Shown: positions 1-9,474, numbered from the stretch's first letter. The stretch: 64,000 nucleotides of DNA from Erythrobacter sp. (GCF_011765465.1 NZ_CP050265.1:1302001-1366000); one strand, 5' to 3'. Numbers and translations: made by a program. The notes: generated by a model not told the origin, from the letters alone.

Positions 1-497
1 TCGTCGGGCCGCGCGCCTTCGGCCAGCAGCGCGGCGAAGCGCGCACGGGTGTCGGGAGTGTTGCCATCGGCAAGGAACCGCGCGACTGCCGGATCTTGCG
101 CCAGCGCCGCCGCTTCGCTCGCAGTGCCAAGCGCGTGGGGCCGTACGATCTCGCCCGCGCTCATCGGCACGCCGAAGGCAAGCTGGGCACAGTATTCGCC
201 GAAACCGATGCGCAGCGCGAGTTCTTCGACCGGGCCGAAATGGCCGCTAGCTGCAGCCCGAGCGCCCCAGTCGGCCGTGGCCCCGAGCGCTGCGGTCGTG
301 GCGGCGATCCAGGCGAAACCGTGGAGTGCGTGCTGCTCCCGCTGGGCGAGCGCGGCGTCGACCTTACCGCCGTCCGCAACTCTCGCGGCGAGTGCCGCCT
401 GCACGGCACCGCAATATCCCCTCGCCGCCGCTGCGGCATTTCTCGCGTCGTCGATCCAGTCGCTCATCGCCGCCGCGCTAGCAGAGCGGGCAGGCAC
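1..497 (-). CDS. Acyl-CoA dehydrogenase, N-terminal part (cut by window edge)
   Basis: The reverse strand reads open from the window edge to a start near 467-497. The visible protein begins MSDWIDDARN and continues with HGFAWIAATTAALGATADW and ALRIGFGEYCAQLAFGVPMS. That pattern resembles the helical N-terminal region of large acyl-CoA dehydrogenases in sphingomonads. The FAD-binding core and the catalytic base lie outside the window. Two starts are possible: GTG at 497 has a strong Shine-Dalgarno AAGGGAG six bases upstream, while ATG at 467 lacks one but gives the more family-like N-terminus. I used 497. The gene follows the DUF11 cluster on the same strand after a short gap with no evident terminator, so read-through is possible. 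The functional link to that cluster is unclear. Confidence 0.7.
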   Translation of the reverse strand, partial: MPARSASAAAMSDWIDDARNAAAAARGYCGAVQAALAARVADGGKVDAALAQREQHALHGFAWIAATTAALGATADWGARAAASGHFGPVEELALRIGFGEYCAQLAFGVPMSAGEIVRPHALGTASEAAALAQDPAVARFLADGNTPDTRARFAALLAEGARPD

Positions 498-519
498 TTG
501 GCACTCCCTTTTGCGCGAA

Positions 520-2640
520 TTATTCGACCATGAAGCGCACGCTCAGGGTGAAGGTTTCGCCGCCTGCGAAAGCGCCGCCGGGACGAACCCGGAAATCGGT
601 GATGCCGCTGTCGCAGCCCTCCCCGTCCGCGCTCGGCACATAGCCCCAGGAACCCCCGTCATCGGCCGAGAATTCAAGATCGTCGCTCGCCTGGGCCAGC
701 CCGGCAAAGCTGTAGGTGAGCCCCGATGCCCCACCGGTATCGGCAAAGATCACCGGCCCGCCCGACCGATCGAGCAGGCACATCTTGGCATCGGAAGGAC
801 CATTGTCGATCACCACCACGCTGTCGGTATCGGCCGCGTCGGTTCCGGTGTTCGTCACGGTGATGAGGTATTCGACCAACGCGCCGGGAATCGCCTTGGG
901 ATTGGCAGTGCCGTTGACCGGGTCCGAGATCACCGAACTCACCTTGCTCACGACCAGCCGGGCGAAGGGATTGCACACGGTGATGTCGTGCACGGCAATC
1001 GCCTGCTGGCCGGGATTGGTCGGAGCCGTGGCGGCGTTGCCGTAACGAATGACGATCGTATCGATCGCCTGGGTGAAGGTCACGACCGCATTACCGAGCG
1101 CCTCGTCGGTGTCGGACCCGCCATCGCCCGTTATCACGTTCCCGCTCACGAAATTGACATTGCCATTGGTGAGCGTGGGCAGGACGGTCGCGCCGCCCAG
1201 CGTGCCGGTCACCTCGACATTGTCGGCGAACTGCCCGCCGAAGAAATCGATGTCGAAGATCGAGAACTGGACCCCGCTGAAAGCGCGCGGCAGCGTGATG
1301 ACGAGTTCGACCACGCCCGCCCGGCTCGACTGGTCGGCAAGCATGACGAGGCTGTCCTCGGGTATCGACAGCCCGCCGAGGAACGCGTCGTCGACGGTCG
1401 GCGACTGACCGCCGAAGGTGGGGTTGCTGAGATAGGCCCCGTCATTGCTGAGCGAGAAACCGATATTGCCGAAACCGGCGAAGGCATAGGCGTTGTTCTC
1501 GCTTCCCGGTGTCCAGCCTGCGATCATGTCCCAGTCGAACACCGCGGAGCCGGCGGGACAGGACAGGCTCGGAGGAATACCCGGCGCGCGCCCGCTCTGG
1601 ACCGTAAAGCTCGAGGCGGCGTAATCATCCTCCGAGACGATTGCATTGCCGGGCGTCGAATCGATGTCAGGTAGCGAACTGGCGATGATTTCGGCGGTGT
1701 TGGTGACAACTGTCCCGGCCCCGGAGGTGATCGTGCCGGAAATGGTCAGCACCGCGCTTTGCCCGGGAGCGAGCGTGCCCACCGCCCAGTCTCCGGTCGC
1801 CGCGTTGAAACTGCCGTCCCCGCTCGCGCCGACGAAGGAAAAACCGCCGGGCAGGTTGTCCCGCACCACGATCCCGTTCGCGGTGGCGGTCGATGCGGCC
1901 GTGTTCGTCACGGTCAACCGCCACGTGGCCGTGCCTCCCGAGACCGCCGGCGCGCCGAGAAGCGACTTGGTCAGCGAGAGATCCGCGAAATTGCTCGGCA
2001 GGGAAGTCAGGCGCAGTTCGGCGAAGCGAAACCGGCCATCGTCCGCGCTCGGGAAGATGTCGCACACTTCCATCCGCCACGTGCCCGCACTCGCCACGCC
2101 GAAGAATGCGGCAAGCGGCGAATTGGGGCGAAAGGTGTTGGCGAACGGCGGCGGGCTGCCGGTCGGCTGGTTGCCGTTGGGGTCGACCGAATTGACCTCG
2201 ACCGCCGCATCGTCGTCCAGCAGGGCATTGAGGTTGTTGCCGCTGGTGCTGGTCGCATCCCCATCGACCAACTGGACGCGGGTTCCATCGGGCGCCTGCA
2301 AGGTTATGCGCATATCCCCGCGCCAGGAATGCGTCGCGTAGAAGCCGAAATCGACATCGGCGACGGTGAAGCTGTCGGTAACGGTAAAATTGCGCACCAG
2401 CGGCGATCCGCAAGGCGTGCCGTCGTCGATATTGCCGTCATTGGTGACGGAATAGCTGAAGACGGCCTGGCCCAGCGCCGGTTGCGCGAACGCGAGGCAG
2501 AGCACGGCAAAGGCGAGCCTGGCTGCCGCCTGCACCGCCCCGCTCGCGCCTCTTGCCAGCCTTTCCCATGCCATGCCCCGGCGATAGGCCAACATGGTAA
2601 ACGCGCGGTTTACCGCGATTCTGCCGACCCGGCCCGTCAT
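520..2640 (-). CDS. Secreted protein with proprotein-convertase-type P domain and DUF11 repeats
   Basis: This 706-residue protein has a long N-terminal export signal ending near PALGQA. Residues of about 60-215 look like a P/homoB beta-sandwich domain (THSWRGDMRITLQAPDGT and GTWRMEVCDIFPSADDGRF). A DUF11-type domain follows from about 218 (ADLSLTKSLLGAPAVSGG). After a less clear beta-rich middle comes a second DUF11-type domain from about 560 (VSSVISDPVNGTANPKAIPG). There is no protease domain, so this is probably an adhesive or structural surface protein rather than an enzyme. Its ATG overlaps the stop of the upstream 1729-residue gene as ATGA, which implies translational coupling and supports this start, although an internal Met at residue 23 would give a more usual signal peptide. 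It is the last gene of the five-gene cluster. Confidence 0.8.
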   Translation of the reverse strand: MTGRVGRIAVNRAFTMLAYRRGMAWERLARGASGAVQAAARLAFAVLCLAFAQPALGQAVFSYSVTNDGNIDDGTPCGSPLVRNFTVTDSFTVADVDFGFYATHSWRGDMRITLQAPDGTRVQLVDGDATSTSGNNLNALLDDDAAVEVNSVDPNGNQPTGSPPPFANTFRPNSPLAAFFGVASAGTWRMEVCDIFPSADDGRFRFAELRLTSLPSNFADLSLTKSLLGAPAVSGGTATWRLTVTNTAASTATANGIVVRDNLPGGFSFVGASGDGSFNAATGDWAVGTLAPGQSAVLTISGTITSGAGTVVTNTAEIIASSLPDIDSTPGNAIVSEDDYAASSFTVQSGRAPGIPPSLSCPAGSAVFDWDMIAGWTPGSENNAYAFAGFGNIGFSLSNDGAYLSNPTFGGQSPTVDDAFLGGLSIPEDSLVMLADQSSRAGVVELVITLPRAFSGVQFSIFDIDFFGGQFADNVEVTGTLGGATVLPTLTNGNVNFVSGNVITGDGGSDTDEALGNAVVTFTQAIDTIVIRYGNAATAPTNPGQQAIAVHDITVCNPFARLVVSKVSSVISDPVNGTANPKAIPGALVEYLITVTNTGTDAADTDSVVVIDNGPSDAKMCLLDRSGGPVIFADTGGASGLTYSFAGLAQASDDLEFSADDGGSWGYVPSADGEGCDSGITDFRVRPGGAFAGGETFTLSVRFMVE

Positions 2641-5600
2641 CGCCGCCGCCCGATCCCGAGAGCATTGCCGAGCGAGGCGAAAAGGTCGTTGTCGAACTTC
2701 ATCCGCACCGCCGCGAAAACGCCCTTGTCGGTGTTGCGCACGGCGGCGAAATCGCCGTCGCGGAAGCCCTCGACATTATAGCCCACGGTAAGCAGCATCC
2801 CCTCGACCGGGCTGAAGCCGATGGTCGGGCCGTAGGCGAAATCGGTCACCTCGTCCTCGATATTGGTGCGGACGCTAGCACTCGCGCCGAGCTCGAAATC
2901 CTCGCCGATCCCAATTCGCGCATCGATCCCCGCGATGAGGGTCGTGCCGGCGAACTCGGTGCCTTCGAAGCGGTCGAAATTGTAGCGCGCGCCGACGAAC
3001 AGGCTGTATTCGTCGCGCCGGACCTGCTGCTTCAGGCCGCTGTCGTCGAAAGTCCAGCCGCGCGGCGACCAGTTGGTGGACAGGCTCCCGACGAGGCGGC
3101 GCGTCACGGCGTCCCCGTCAACCGTGAGCGCGGTCCGTCCCGCCGCACCGGGCTGCCCGGCCACGGCATCCTCGATCCGGTCGCTGCGGAATTCGAGCTT
3201 GCCGAGCATCGCGACCTCGGAGGCGTCGGGGCGGTGGGCGAATGCGATGCTCGCATCGAAGATCTCGCTCGCCGCGCCGCCGCGGGTTTCCGCCCTCGTC
3301 CAGGTCGCACCGGAGCCGACGATGCTGCCTTCGCCGAGCTGGCGGATCGCCCCGAACGTCGCGCCCATGCGGTCGGCCTGTTCGCCGTCGCGATATTCGC
3401 CGCGCGCGACGATGCTCCAGCGATCCTTGCGCCAGGCCCCGCCGAGTGTGACCGCTGTGAAATCCTCGAATTGCTGGCCGCCGGTGAGTTGCCCGCCGCT
3501 TGCCGCCGGCTGGAGCGGGTTGACGAGATCGCTGGTATCGGGCGCGCCGTTCAGCGTGCGGTTCCCGTCGATCGTCGCATCAAGCGTGAATTCGCTCGAC
3601 AGCTGGAGCGTCTGCGACAGCCCGAAGGCGGCGAAGGATCGCACGCCCAGTTCGCCGATGGTCTGCTGCCCGATCGAAGTCACGACCTGACCACCCCGCC
3701 ACGGGTTCGTCTCGATCCCGCCGAGAAGCTGGCGCGAGCTGATATTCGCGCCGTCGGCAATCTCATAAGTCCCCACGAGGCGCACGTCCTCGGTCACGGC
3801 ATAGCGCACGCCGACACGGTGGCGCGCAGGCAGGTCGATGCTTTCCGCCTCGTCGAGTGCGATCGCGGTCGCGGCGGACAGTTCGAGCCGGTTTTCCAGA
3901 AGCCGCTGCGTCGCGCCCGCTTCGAGCACCGTCGAGGTGTTGGTCGAGCCATCGGCGAGGCGGTCGTCGAAATGGACGATGCCGACGCGCAGGTCGGTCG
4001 AGCGCCGCGTGAGGTTGACCTGCGCCTGCGCGGCCCGGCGGCGGCTGGGGTCGACGAGGCTGTCATCCTGCCACAGGCTGGTAAGCAGGCTGAGATCTTC
4101 GGCGAGCCGCACGCGCCCGTCGAGCCCGAACTTGCGGCGACCGACCTCGGCCCCGTTCTGCTGGCCGATGCCGTAATCCGCCTCGACCTCGCGAGCATAG
4201 GCGAGCAGGTCGAGGTCGCCGGTCTGGTGCTGCGCTTCGACCAGCCAGCCCGTCGCGCTCTCACCGTCGCGCCGGCTGATGCCCAGTTCCGCGCGCAGTT
4301 CCGTCCCCGTCCCGATCCGCGCAAGCACGTCGAGCGCGCCGATGTCGGTCCGTGCCTCGCCCGTGCCGCCGGACCCTGCATCGCTGATCGCGCTCGCACC
4401 GATCCGCACACGCCCGTCGGCGCTCGTCCAGTCGGCGCGAAGACCCGCATTGAAGCGCGCCTCGCCCGCGCCGCCGGTTTCGTACTCGATGATGATGAAT
4501 TGCGGATTGAGGTTCTCGTCCCGGCTCAGGATCGGCTCGCGAAAAGTGATCGTGCCCGAAAGAAGATCGATGTCGTAATCGATAAAGCGCGACAATTCCG
4601 TCTCGGAAACAATCAGTTCGGAGCGGAACCTGTCACGCACTTGCAAGATCAAGCGCTCGGAATTGGGCAGGATGCGGCGGCTCCCGATCTCGTAAGGCCC
4701 CGTGATGCCCTGGCCCTGGATTTCCTCGCGGCGCAGGCGGGTCGCGGTTTCGGCGGCGAAGCCCTGGGCCTTGAACTGGCCGATCCGTGCTTCGCCCTTC
4801 ACGCCGGTTGCGGTGCGATTGTAGCGGGCGAGCCGGGTCTGGTCGAAGGCGGTCTGGAAATCGCCGTAGAGGGCGTAGAACGTCGCCGTCTCGACCCTCA
4901 CATAAAGCTTCTCGCGGCTCGCCGCATCGAACCGGCGGGCGGAGGCATCGGCGAAGACGGTGTAATAGGCTTGCGGGTCGAGCGTGCCGAGCAGGCGCTG
5001 GTCCTCGCGCTGCTTGGCGCTGTCGTAGGCGAGCGTGAGCAGGTATTTGCCGAGCACCCGCCCCTTTGCATAAAGCGCGACGCGGGCGTTGTTGCCCAGG
5101 TCGCTGTCGAAACGCCCGCTGCGCTCCATGTTGTCCGCGACCGAGCGCGCGCCGGCAGTGCCTTCGGCAAGCCCGATGATGGTCCATTCGATATCGCCCG
5201 GCTCGATCCACGCCTCGAGTTCCTGCCGCCGCACGATCTCGCCGTCGTCGAAAGTGAAATCGAGCCGCAGCGACCCGCTGACCATCGTCGGTGCGAGTTC
5301 GATGCGCGCGATTCCGTCGTCGCCCTCGACCACCCAGCGCGCCTGGCCCGGCGCGATGCCGGTGAGCTGGTTCAACTGCTGGCGGTCGAGCTGGTCGGCG
5401 CTTTCATAAGGCGCGTTGAGCGTGAAATTGCCCGAAACGCCTTCGCGCAAGGGGCGATTGTTGCGGTCGAGCACGCGCACCGCCACGACCGGCCGGGTGC
5501 GCCCGTCGGCGACAAGATGGGACTGGCCGGGCACAAGCTCGACCCGCGCGGGGCGCGTGGTGAAAAAGACTTCGCGCGTGAAGCTTTTCGAAGGCATTCC

Positions 5601-7826
5601 GAACGAGTTGATGATCTGCGCCTCCAGGACAGTGCGCTCGTTCACCAGGGGGACGCCGCGCCAGAGGCTAACCGCGAACTTGCCGCGCTCGGGCGTTTCG
5701 GTCCCGTCGAAGGACAGCGGATCCACTTCCTTGCCGTCGACTTTCAGCACCACCTTCTGCCCGCGCCTGTGCCGCACCGCGACGCGGATCGCGGGCGCGC
5801 GCGGGTTGGCATCGACGGCAGGGGCGAGAAAGCCGTCCTCGCCATCGCCGAGCGCGAGCCACTTCTCGCCCGGCTCTTGAGGCATGGATGTCGGGGCGGT
5901 TACATCCTGCGCGCCCCGAGCTGTCGTCGCGCCGCTTTCCTCTCGCACTTCGGCGCGCAGCTGCACCGGCGGAGCCGGCTCTTCGATCGCGCCGGGCGGC
6001 AGAACGGCGTGGAAATCCGCCACCACAAGGCTGCCGCCCTGCCCGATCGCGAAGCGCGAGGAGGCGCTTCCGGCGTTACGGGTCGAGCGGCTGCAATCGA
6101 CCAGTTCGGCGCCTTCAGGCAGCGTCATGCGCGAGACGGCGACGACGTGGGTGCCGGGCACGACGCCTTCGAAATGATAGCGCCCGTCGGCGTCCGTCAC
6201 GGCGAAACTTCCGTCCTCGAGCATCACGCGAACGCCCGGGATCCCGCGCCTTTCGCGGTCCGGCACGGTGCAGTCGCCCGCGGTCACCCGTCCGATCACC
6301 GTCATTCGGTCGGCGATGGTTTCGCGCTCGATATCGACCGTCGCGCTCGCGCGTGCGCTGCGGCCGAGCGCGTCCTCGACCCGCGCCGCGTTGACGGCCC
6401 GTCCCGGTGGAGCATCGGGCCTGACGCTCACGGCATAGGTGACACGCGCCGACGCGCCGCCGGGAAGATCGCCGAGAGCGATCGTCAGGGTGCTGCCGTC
6501 GGGGGCGAAGCGGACCGCGTCCGGCCTTTCCTCGCCGTTCACACGCACGCTGTCGGGGCGCAGGCGGAGCCAGCGCGACGGGGTGTCGGTCACGACAACA
6601 TCGCGCTTCACCCGCGCCGGATCGGCATTGCGCACGCCGAGAGTGTAGAACACCACGTCGCCCGGCATCGCCCTCTGGCGCGAGGCGGTCTTGGACAAGG
6701 CGAGTTCGAGGCTCGGCGCGTCGAGCGGAATGTCGACTTCGATCGGGATAGGATCGTCGAGCACGAAAGGCGCCCCGTAGGACGCATCGCTCACGACGAA
6801 AGCCCGCCCGTCGGGCCGCGCGAGACGCGCGATGAGCTCCGGCGGAACCGCCGAGGGCGCCGAGTAGCGATCGGGCGGCTCGACGACGAGGCGGTAGCGA
6901 CCGAGGCTGGTGAGCGGGAACCAGTATTCGCCCGGCCCCATCGGCGTCACCTGCCCCGCCCCGTCTGTGACGGGCGCACCCGACACGACGCTGGAAGGCC
7001 AGGGCGTGACCCCGTCGGGCCCTAAGACCGTAGCTGGCTGCCCGGTCGCGTCATCGACCAGCGTGACTCTCGCCCCGTCGACCGCCTCCCCGGTCTCGCT
7101 GTCGAAAACGATGCCGAAGGGGTCGGCGAGCACCTGCAGGCTGGTCCGAATCATTACGGTTTCGGAGCCCTCGAGCATGGCCGCGATCTCGATCTCGCTT
7201 CCGTCGTCGATCGACAGGCGGCAGTCGCCTGCGACCGGCTGCGGGGGCATCCGCCTGGTCGGGATGCTGCCCACGAAGACCCCCGTGTCGGGGCCGGTCT
7301 CGAAAAGCGTCTGGCGCTCCATGTCGCCGCTCGAGGAGCTGAGACGCACATCGAGCCGCTCGATCTGGGCGGAATCGGTATTGGCCGCCATTGCCCGGAC
7401 TTCGAAGAACAGGTCCTGGCCTGCGCGCAGCAGGCTCGTTTGTTCCACATCCGCGCTGAGCGGCGCGGCACTGGCGCTGGCGGACTGCCCGGCCTGGTCG
7501 AGGCCGGCTGTGCCCTGGGCCGTCGAAAGAGCGCAAGCGGGCGCCCTGAAGGTCAATTGGAGACCGCTGCCCGAGGAAAGGCGGAAAGCGCGGATCGCAG
7601 GCGGCGGAAGGGCGACGTCGAACGACACCTGGTTGCTGCGTGTCTCGGCCCGGACGCCGCGAACGCGCCATGCGGCTTCGGCAATATTGGTAATGGTGCG
7701 AACCGTCTCGGCAGGATTGCCGTCGCCGCTTTCCTGCGCGCGCGCCCCCTCCCCGGGCACGATGAATGGCAGCAGCACCAACGAAAGTGCTGCTGCCATT
7801 CGCCTCAGGGAGGGAACAACACGCAA
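2637..7826 (-). CDS. Giant DUF11/Ig-like surface protein with C-terminal outer-membrane barrel
   Basis: The protein has 1729 residues with a signal peptide (MAAALSLVLLPFIVPG, then ARAQ). The N-terminal third is beta-rich. A DUF11-type domain sits near residues 375-500 (LELALSKTASRQRAMPGDVV). A carboxypeptidase-regulatory-like fold follows near 515-600 (GVRVMLEDGSFAVTDADGRY), then Ig-like segments to about 900. The last 800 or so residues alternate hydrophobic and polar positions with many aromatic strand ends (for example NPQFIIIEYETGG and FVGARYNFDRFEG), as expected of an outer-membrane beta-barrel. I infer that the barrel anchors the protein while the N-terminal domains face outward or the periplasm. 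The first codon here is TTG at 7826; ATG at 7799 is an alternative with a nearby GAGG. A perfect inverted repeat overlaps this start region. Confidence 0.8.
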   Translation of the reverse strand: MRVVPSLRRMAAALSLVLLPFIVPGEGARAQESGDGNPAETVRTITNIAEAAWRVRGVRAETRSNQVSFDVALPPPAIRAFRLSSGSGLQLTFRAPACALSTAQGTAGLDQAGQSASASAAPLSADVEQTSLLRAGQDLFFEVRAMAANTDSAQIERLDVRLSSSSGDMERQTLFETGPDTGVFVGSIPTRRMPPQPVAGDCRLSIDDGSEIEIAAMLEGSETVMIRTSLQVLADPFGIVFDSETGEAVDGARVTLVDDATGQPATVLGPDGVTPWPSSVVSGAPVTDGAGQVTPMGPGEYWFPLTSLGRYRLVVEPPDRYSAPSAVPPELIARLARPDGRAFVVSDASYGAPFVLDDPIPIEVDIPLDAPSLELALSKTASRQRAMPGDVVFYTLGVRNADPARVKRDVVVTDTPSRWLRLRPDSVRVNGEERPDAVRFAPDGSTLTIALGDLPGGASARVTYAVSVRPDAPPGRAVNAARVEDALGRSARASATVDIERETIADRMTVIGRVTAGDCTVPDRERRGIPGVRVMLEDGSFAVTDADGRYHFEGVVPGTHVVAVSRMTLPEGAELVDCSRSTRNAGSASSRFAIGQGGSLVVADFHAVLPPGAIEEPAPPVQLRAEVREESGATTARGAQDVTAPTSMPQEPGEKWLALGDGEDGFLAPAVDANPRAPAIRVAVRHRRGQKVVLKVDGKEVDPLSFDGTETPERGKFAVSLWRGVPLVNERTVLEAQIINSFGMPSKSFTREVFFTTRPARVELVPGQSHLVADGRTRPVVAVRVLDRNNRPLREGVSGNFTLNAPYESADQLDRQQLNQLTGIAPGQARWVVEGDDGIARIELAPTMVSGSLRLDFTFDDGEIVRRQELEAWIEPGDIEWTIIGLAEGTAGARSVADNMERSGRFDSDLGNNARVALYAKGRVLGKYLLTLAYDSAKQREDQRLLGTLDPQAYYTVFADASARRFDAASREKLYVRVETATFYALYGDFQTAFDQTRLARYNRTATGVKGEARIGQFKAQGFAAETATRLRREEIQGQGITGPYEIGSRRILPNSERLILQVRDRFRSELIVSETELSRFIDYDIDLLSGTITFREPILSRDENLNPQFIIIEYETGGAGEARFNAGLRADWTSADGRVRIGASAISDAGSGGTGEARTDIGALDVLARIGTGTELRAELGISRRDGESATGWLVEAQHQTGDLDLLAYAREVEADYGIGQQNGAEVGRRKFGLDGRVRLAEDLSLLTSLWQDDSLVDPSRRRAAQAQVNLTRRSTDLRVGIVHFDDRLADGSTNTSTVLEAGATQRLLENRLELSAATAIALDEAESIDLPARHRVGVRYAVTEDVRLVGTYEIADGANISSRQLLGGIETNPWRGGQVVTSIGQQTIGELGVRSFAAFGLSQTLQLSSEFTLDATIDGNRTLNGAPDTSDLVNPLQPAASGGQLTGGQQFEDFTAVTLGGAWRKDRWSIVARGEYRDGEQADRMGATFGAIRQLGEGSIVGSGATWTRAETRGGAASEIFDASIAFAHRPDASEVAMLGKLEFRSDRIEDAVAGQPGAAGRTALTVDGDAVTRRLVGSLSTNWSPRGWTFDDSGLKQQVRRDEYSLFVGARYNFDRFEGTEFAGTTLIAGIDARIGIGEDFELGASASVRTNIEDEVTDFAYGPTIGFSPVEGMLLTVGYNVEGFRDGDFAAVRNTDKGVFAAVRMKFDNDLFASLGNALGIGRRR
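7765..7800 (-). promoter_or_regulatory. Perfect 14-bp hairpin at the translation start of the giant surface protein
   Basis: On the minus strand AATGGCAGCAGCAC is followed by an 8-base loop and then GTGCTGCTGCCATT, its exact reverse complement. The left arm contains the ATG at 7799, and the two arms encode MAAAL and VLLPF of the signal peptide. In mRNA this would form a very stable stem covering the likely start codon or the first signal-peptide codons. Such a stem could limit translation or act as a switch. The structure is seen directly; the regulatory role is inferred. Confidence 0.6.
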
Positions 7827-7846
7827 GGTCTAGTTCCGGATCGGGA

Positions 7847-8878
7847 TCAGTCGATCGTGACCCGGAAATAGAGCGAGCGCGTCTCGCCCGCGGCGATGTC
7901 GCTCAGCGAGCCGGTGACCTGGTCGAGCCCGCCCGGACCCGCCCCGGCGCCGAACGAACCGCCCGACGTGCCGTTTTCGCAGTTGGCATCGCCGTCGATG
8001 AAGGTCGATCCGGTGACGTAGGTGACATCCGCCGGGAGGTCGTCGATCACGTCGACATCGGTGGCGGTCGCAGCGCCCGCCGCGTTTGCGACAGTGATGC
8101 AGTATTCGATGGTCGCCCCCGGGATCGCCTTGGGATTGGTGGTCCCGTTCACCGGATCGGAAACGACAGTACTCGACTTGGCGACCGTCACCAGCGCGCC
8201 GGCGACCTCGTAGGTGCCGAGCGCCGAGAAGGCGCCGTCATTGGCCGCGTCGGTCTCGCCCGCGCCGTCGAACAGAACGGTGTCGATGCCCGCGGTATTC
8301 GCGCCGCCCGTGGCGACGAGCGGGTTGCCCGAATCGTCGGTCGCATCGGCCGTCAGGACGACATCGAACAGGTCGCCGTTGGCCGCACCAAGGCCGACAT
8401 CCGCCACGACGAGCACCGCGACCGTCTGGTCCTCGGCCACGTCGTCGAGCATGGTGATCGCGCCTGCGGTCACTTCGGCCGCGTCGAGCACGCCGTTATC
8501 ATTGCTGTCGAGATAGATTTCGAAGCTGCCGATATTGCCCGCCGTTCCGCCGGCGAGCGCGGTCGAAAGGTCGAGGTCGACTTCGTCGTTCGAGAGGTTG
8601 GTGACATCGAAGGCCAGCACGGCGTTCTCTTCGCCGGGGGTGACCGATGTATTGCCCGTGCCGGTGAAGGCCACCGTGACATTGACCCGGCGGTCGACGG
8701 TGAAGGTGTCGGAAGCCGTCTCGTCGGTCTGCTGGACGCCGCCGACCTGGTACTGGACGGTGACGTTGTTGGTGATATCGACGCCTGCCGATGTGCCGGC
8801 GGCGATTGCCGGAGCGCTGGTCATCGCGACAAGCGCAAGCGCGCTCACCGCCCCCAGCAATTGGGTGGTGGGTTTCAT
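7847..8878 (-). CDS. Secreted DUF11-type repeat protein
   Basis: This 343-residue exported protein starts MKPTTQLLGAVSALALVA with cleavage expected after APAIAA. The mature part is acidic, Gly/Ala/Thr/Val-rich and almost free of Lys and Arg, as in calcium-binding or surface beta-sandwich proteins. The first half (about 30-225) includes YLDSNDNGVLDAAEV, a dockerin- or EF-hand-like Asp-rich loop. The second half is a DUF11-type domain (VVSDPVNGTTNPKAIPG) very close to the last domain of the P-domain protein at 520-2640. The start is supported by AAGGA and AGGAA upstream of the ATG. It lies 20 bases before the giant barrel protein and shares its architecture with the disrupted first gene of the cluster. 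Function is unknown; a structural surface role is inferred. Confidence 0.8.
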   Translation of the reverse strand: MKPTTQLLGAVSALALVAMTSAPAIAAGTSAGVDITNNVTVQYQVGGVQQTDETASDTFTVDRRVNVTVAFTGTGNTSVTPGEENAVLAFDVTNLSNDEVDLDLSTALAGGTAGNIGSFEIYLDSNDNGVLDAAEVTAGAITMLDDVAEDQTVAVLVVADVGLGAANGDLFDVVLTADATDDSGNPLVATGGANTAGIDTVLFDGAGETDAANDGAFSALGTYEVAGALVTVAKSSTVVSDPVNGTTNPKAIPGATIEYCITVANAAGAATATDVDVIDDLPADVTYVTGSTFIDGDANCENGTSGGSFGAGAGPGGLDQVTGSLSDIAAGETRSLYFRVTID

Positions 8879-8914
8879 TTTCCTGGTCCTTTGCGTGTGC
8901 CCCGCGTCGATTTT

Positions 8915-8936
8915 GCCGCCCGCAAGGCTTGGCGGC
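8915..8936 (-). other. Intercistronic hairpin inside the DUF11 cluster
   Basis: GCCGCC, a 10-base loop and GGCGGC form a stem-loop in the 101-base gap between the 164- and 343-residue genes. On the minus strand it is followed by AAAATC rather than a T-run, so it is more likely an mRNA processing or attenuation element than a full terminator. A second weaker repeat (CTCCG/CGGAG) lies at 8941-8960. Confidence 0.35.
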
Positions 8937-8979
8937 TAATCTCCGCCCGGATGGACGGAGAATCTCGTTCTCCCCCCTG

Positions 8980-9474
8980 TCAGCGGATGATCGCCGGATA
9001 TTCGAGCCGCCCGGTCTCGCCCGGCGCGATGCTCTCGATCGTCCAGCGCACGTGGGTCACGTCGGCGTGGGTCGCGGGCCGCGTCGCACCATCCTCGCCA
9101 AGCGCAGTAAGTTCGGAAAGCGTGCCCCAGGTCTTTCCGCCATCGACCGAAACGACGAGGTCCGGGTCGGCGTCCGGCGCGAGGCGGACGGCGGCGGGCA
9201 CCGGGTTGGTGACCACAAAATCCGACACGGTCTCGCTGCCGGTGTTGGCATAATCCGTGCCGAAGACCAGCCGATCGCCGGGCACGATGACCTCGGGCTC
9301 GACCAGTTCGACCGTCTCCACACCTTCAGCGTCGGTCACGGTCTTGACCGCCTTCACGTCCCCGGCAAGCGTTACCGGGCTGCCCGCGCCGGGAGCGCTT
9401 TCCTGCGCCGCGACGGGCGCCGGGACAGCCGAGAAGGCGGCCAGTATCGCGACAATTTTTCCAAGCCATTTCAT
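8980..9474 (-). CDS. Small secreted DUF11-like protein
   Basis: The protein has 164 residues with a clear signal peptide (MKWLGKIVAILAAFSAVPAP, cleavage near VAAQ). The mature part resembles a single DUF11-type beta-sandwich: PGDRLVFGTDYANTGSETVS and FVVTNPVPAAVRLAPDADPD match the usual 'tension between terms' pattern in this family. It ends in a strand (TGRLEYPAIIR) and has no transmembrane anchor. It sits 30 bases downstream of the amber-interrupted gene and 101 bases before the 343-residue gene, on the same strand. It is probably a small soluble or surface-associated partner of the larger DUF11 proteins. No enzyme motif is visible. Confidence 0.7.
   Translation of the reverse strand: MKWLGKIVAILAAFSAVPAPVAAQESAPGAGSPVTLAGDVKAVKTVTDAEGVETVELVEPEVIVPGDRLVFGTDYANTGSETVSDFVVTNPVPAAVRLAPDADPDLVVSVDGGKTWGTLSELTALGEDGATRPATHADVTHVRWTIESIAPGETGRLEYPAIIR

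Noticed and set aside
49..1674. 541-residue open frame on the plus strand
   Set aside because: Lies across the ends of two real minus-strand genes and shows no recognisable motif or ribosome binding site.
3234..7025. 1263-residue open frame on the plus strand
   Set aside because: Antisense to the giant DUF11/barrel gene; its sequence is Arg/Ala/Glu-rich with no domain and arises from GC3 bias of the real gene.
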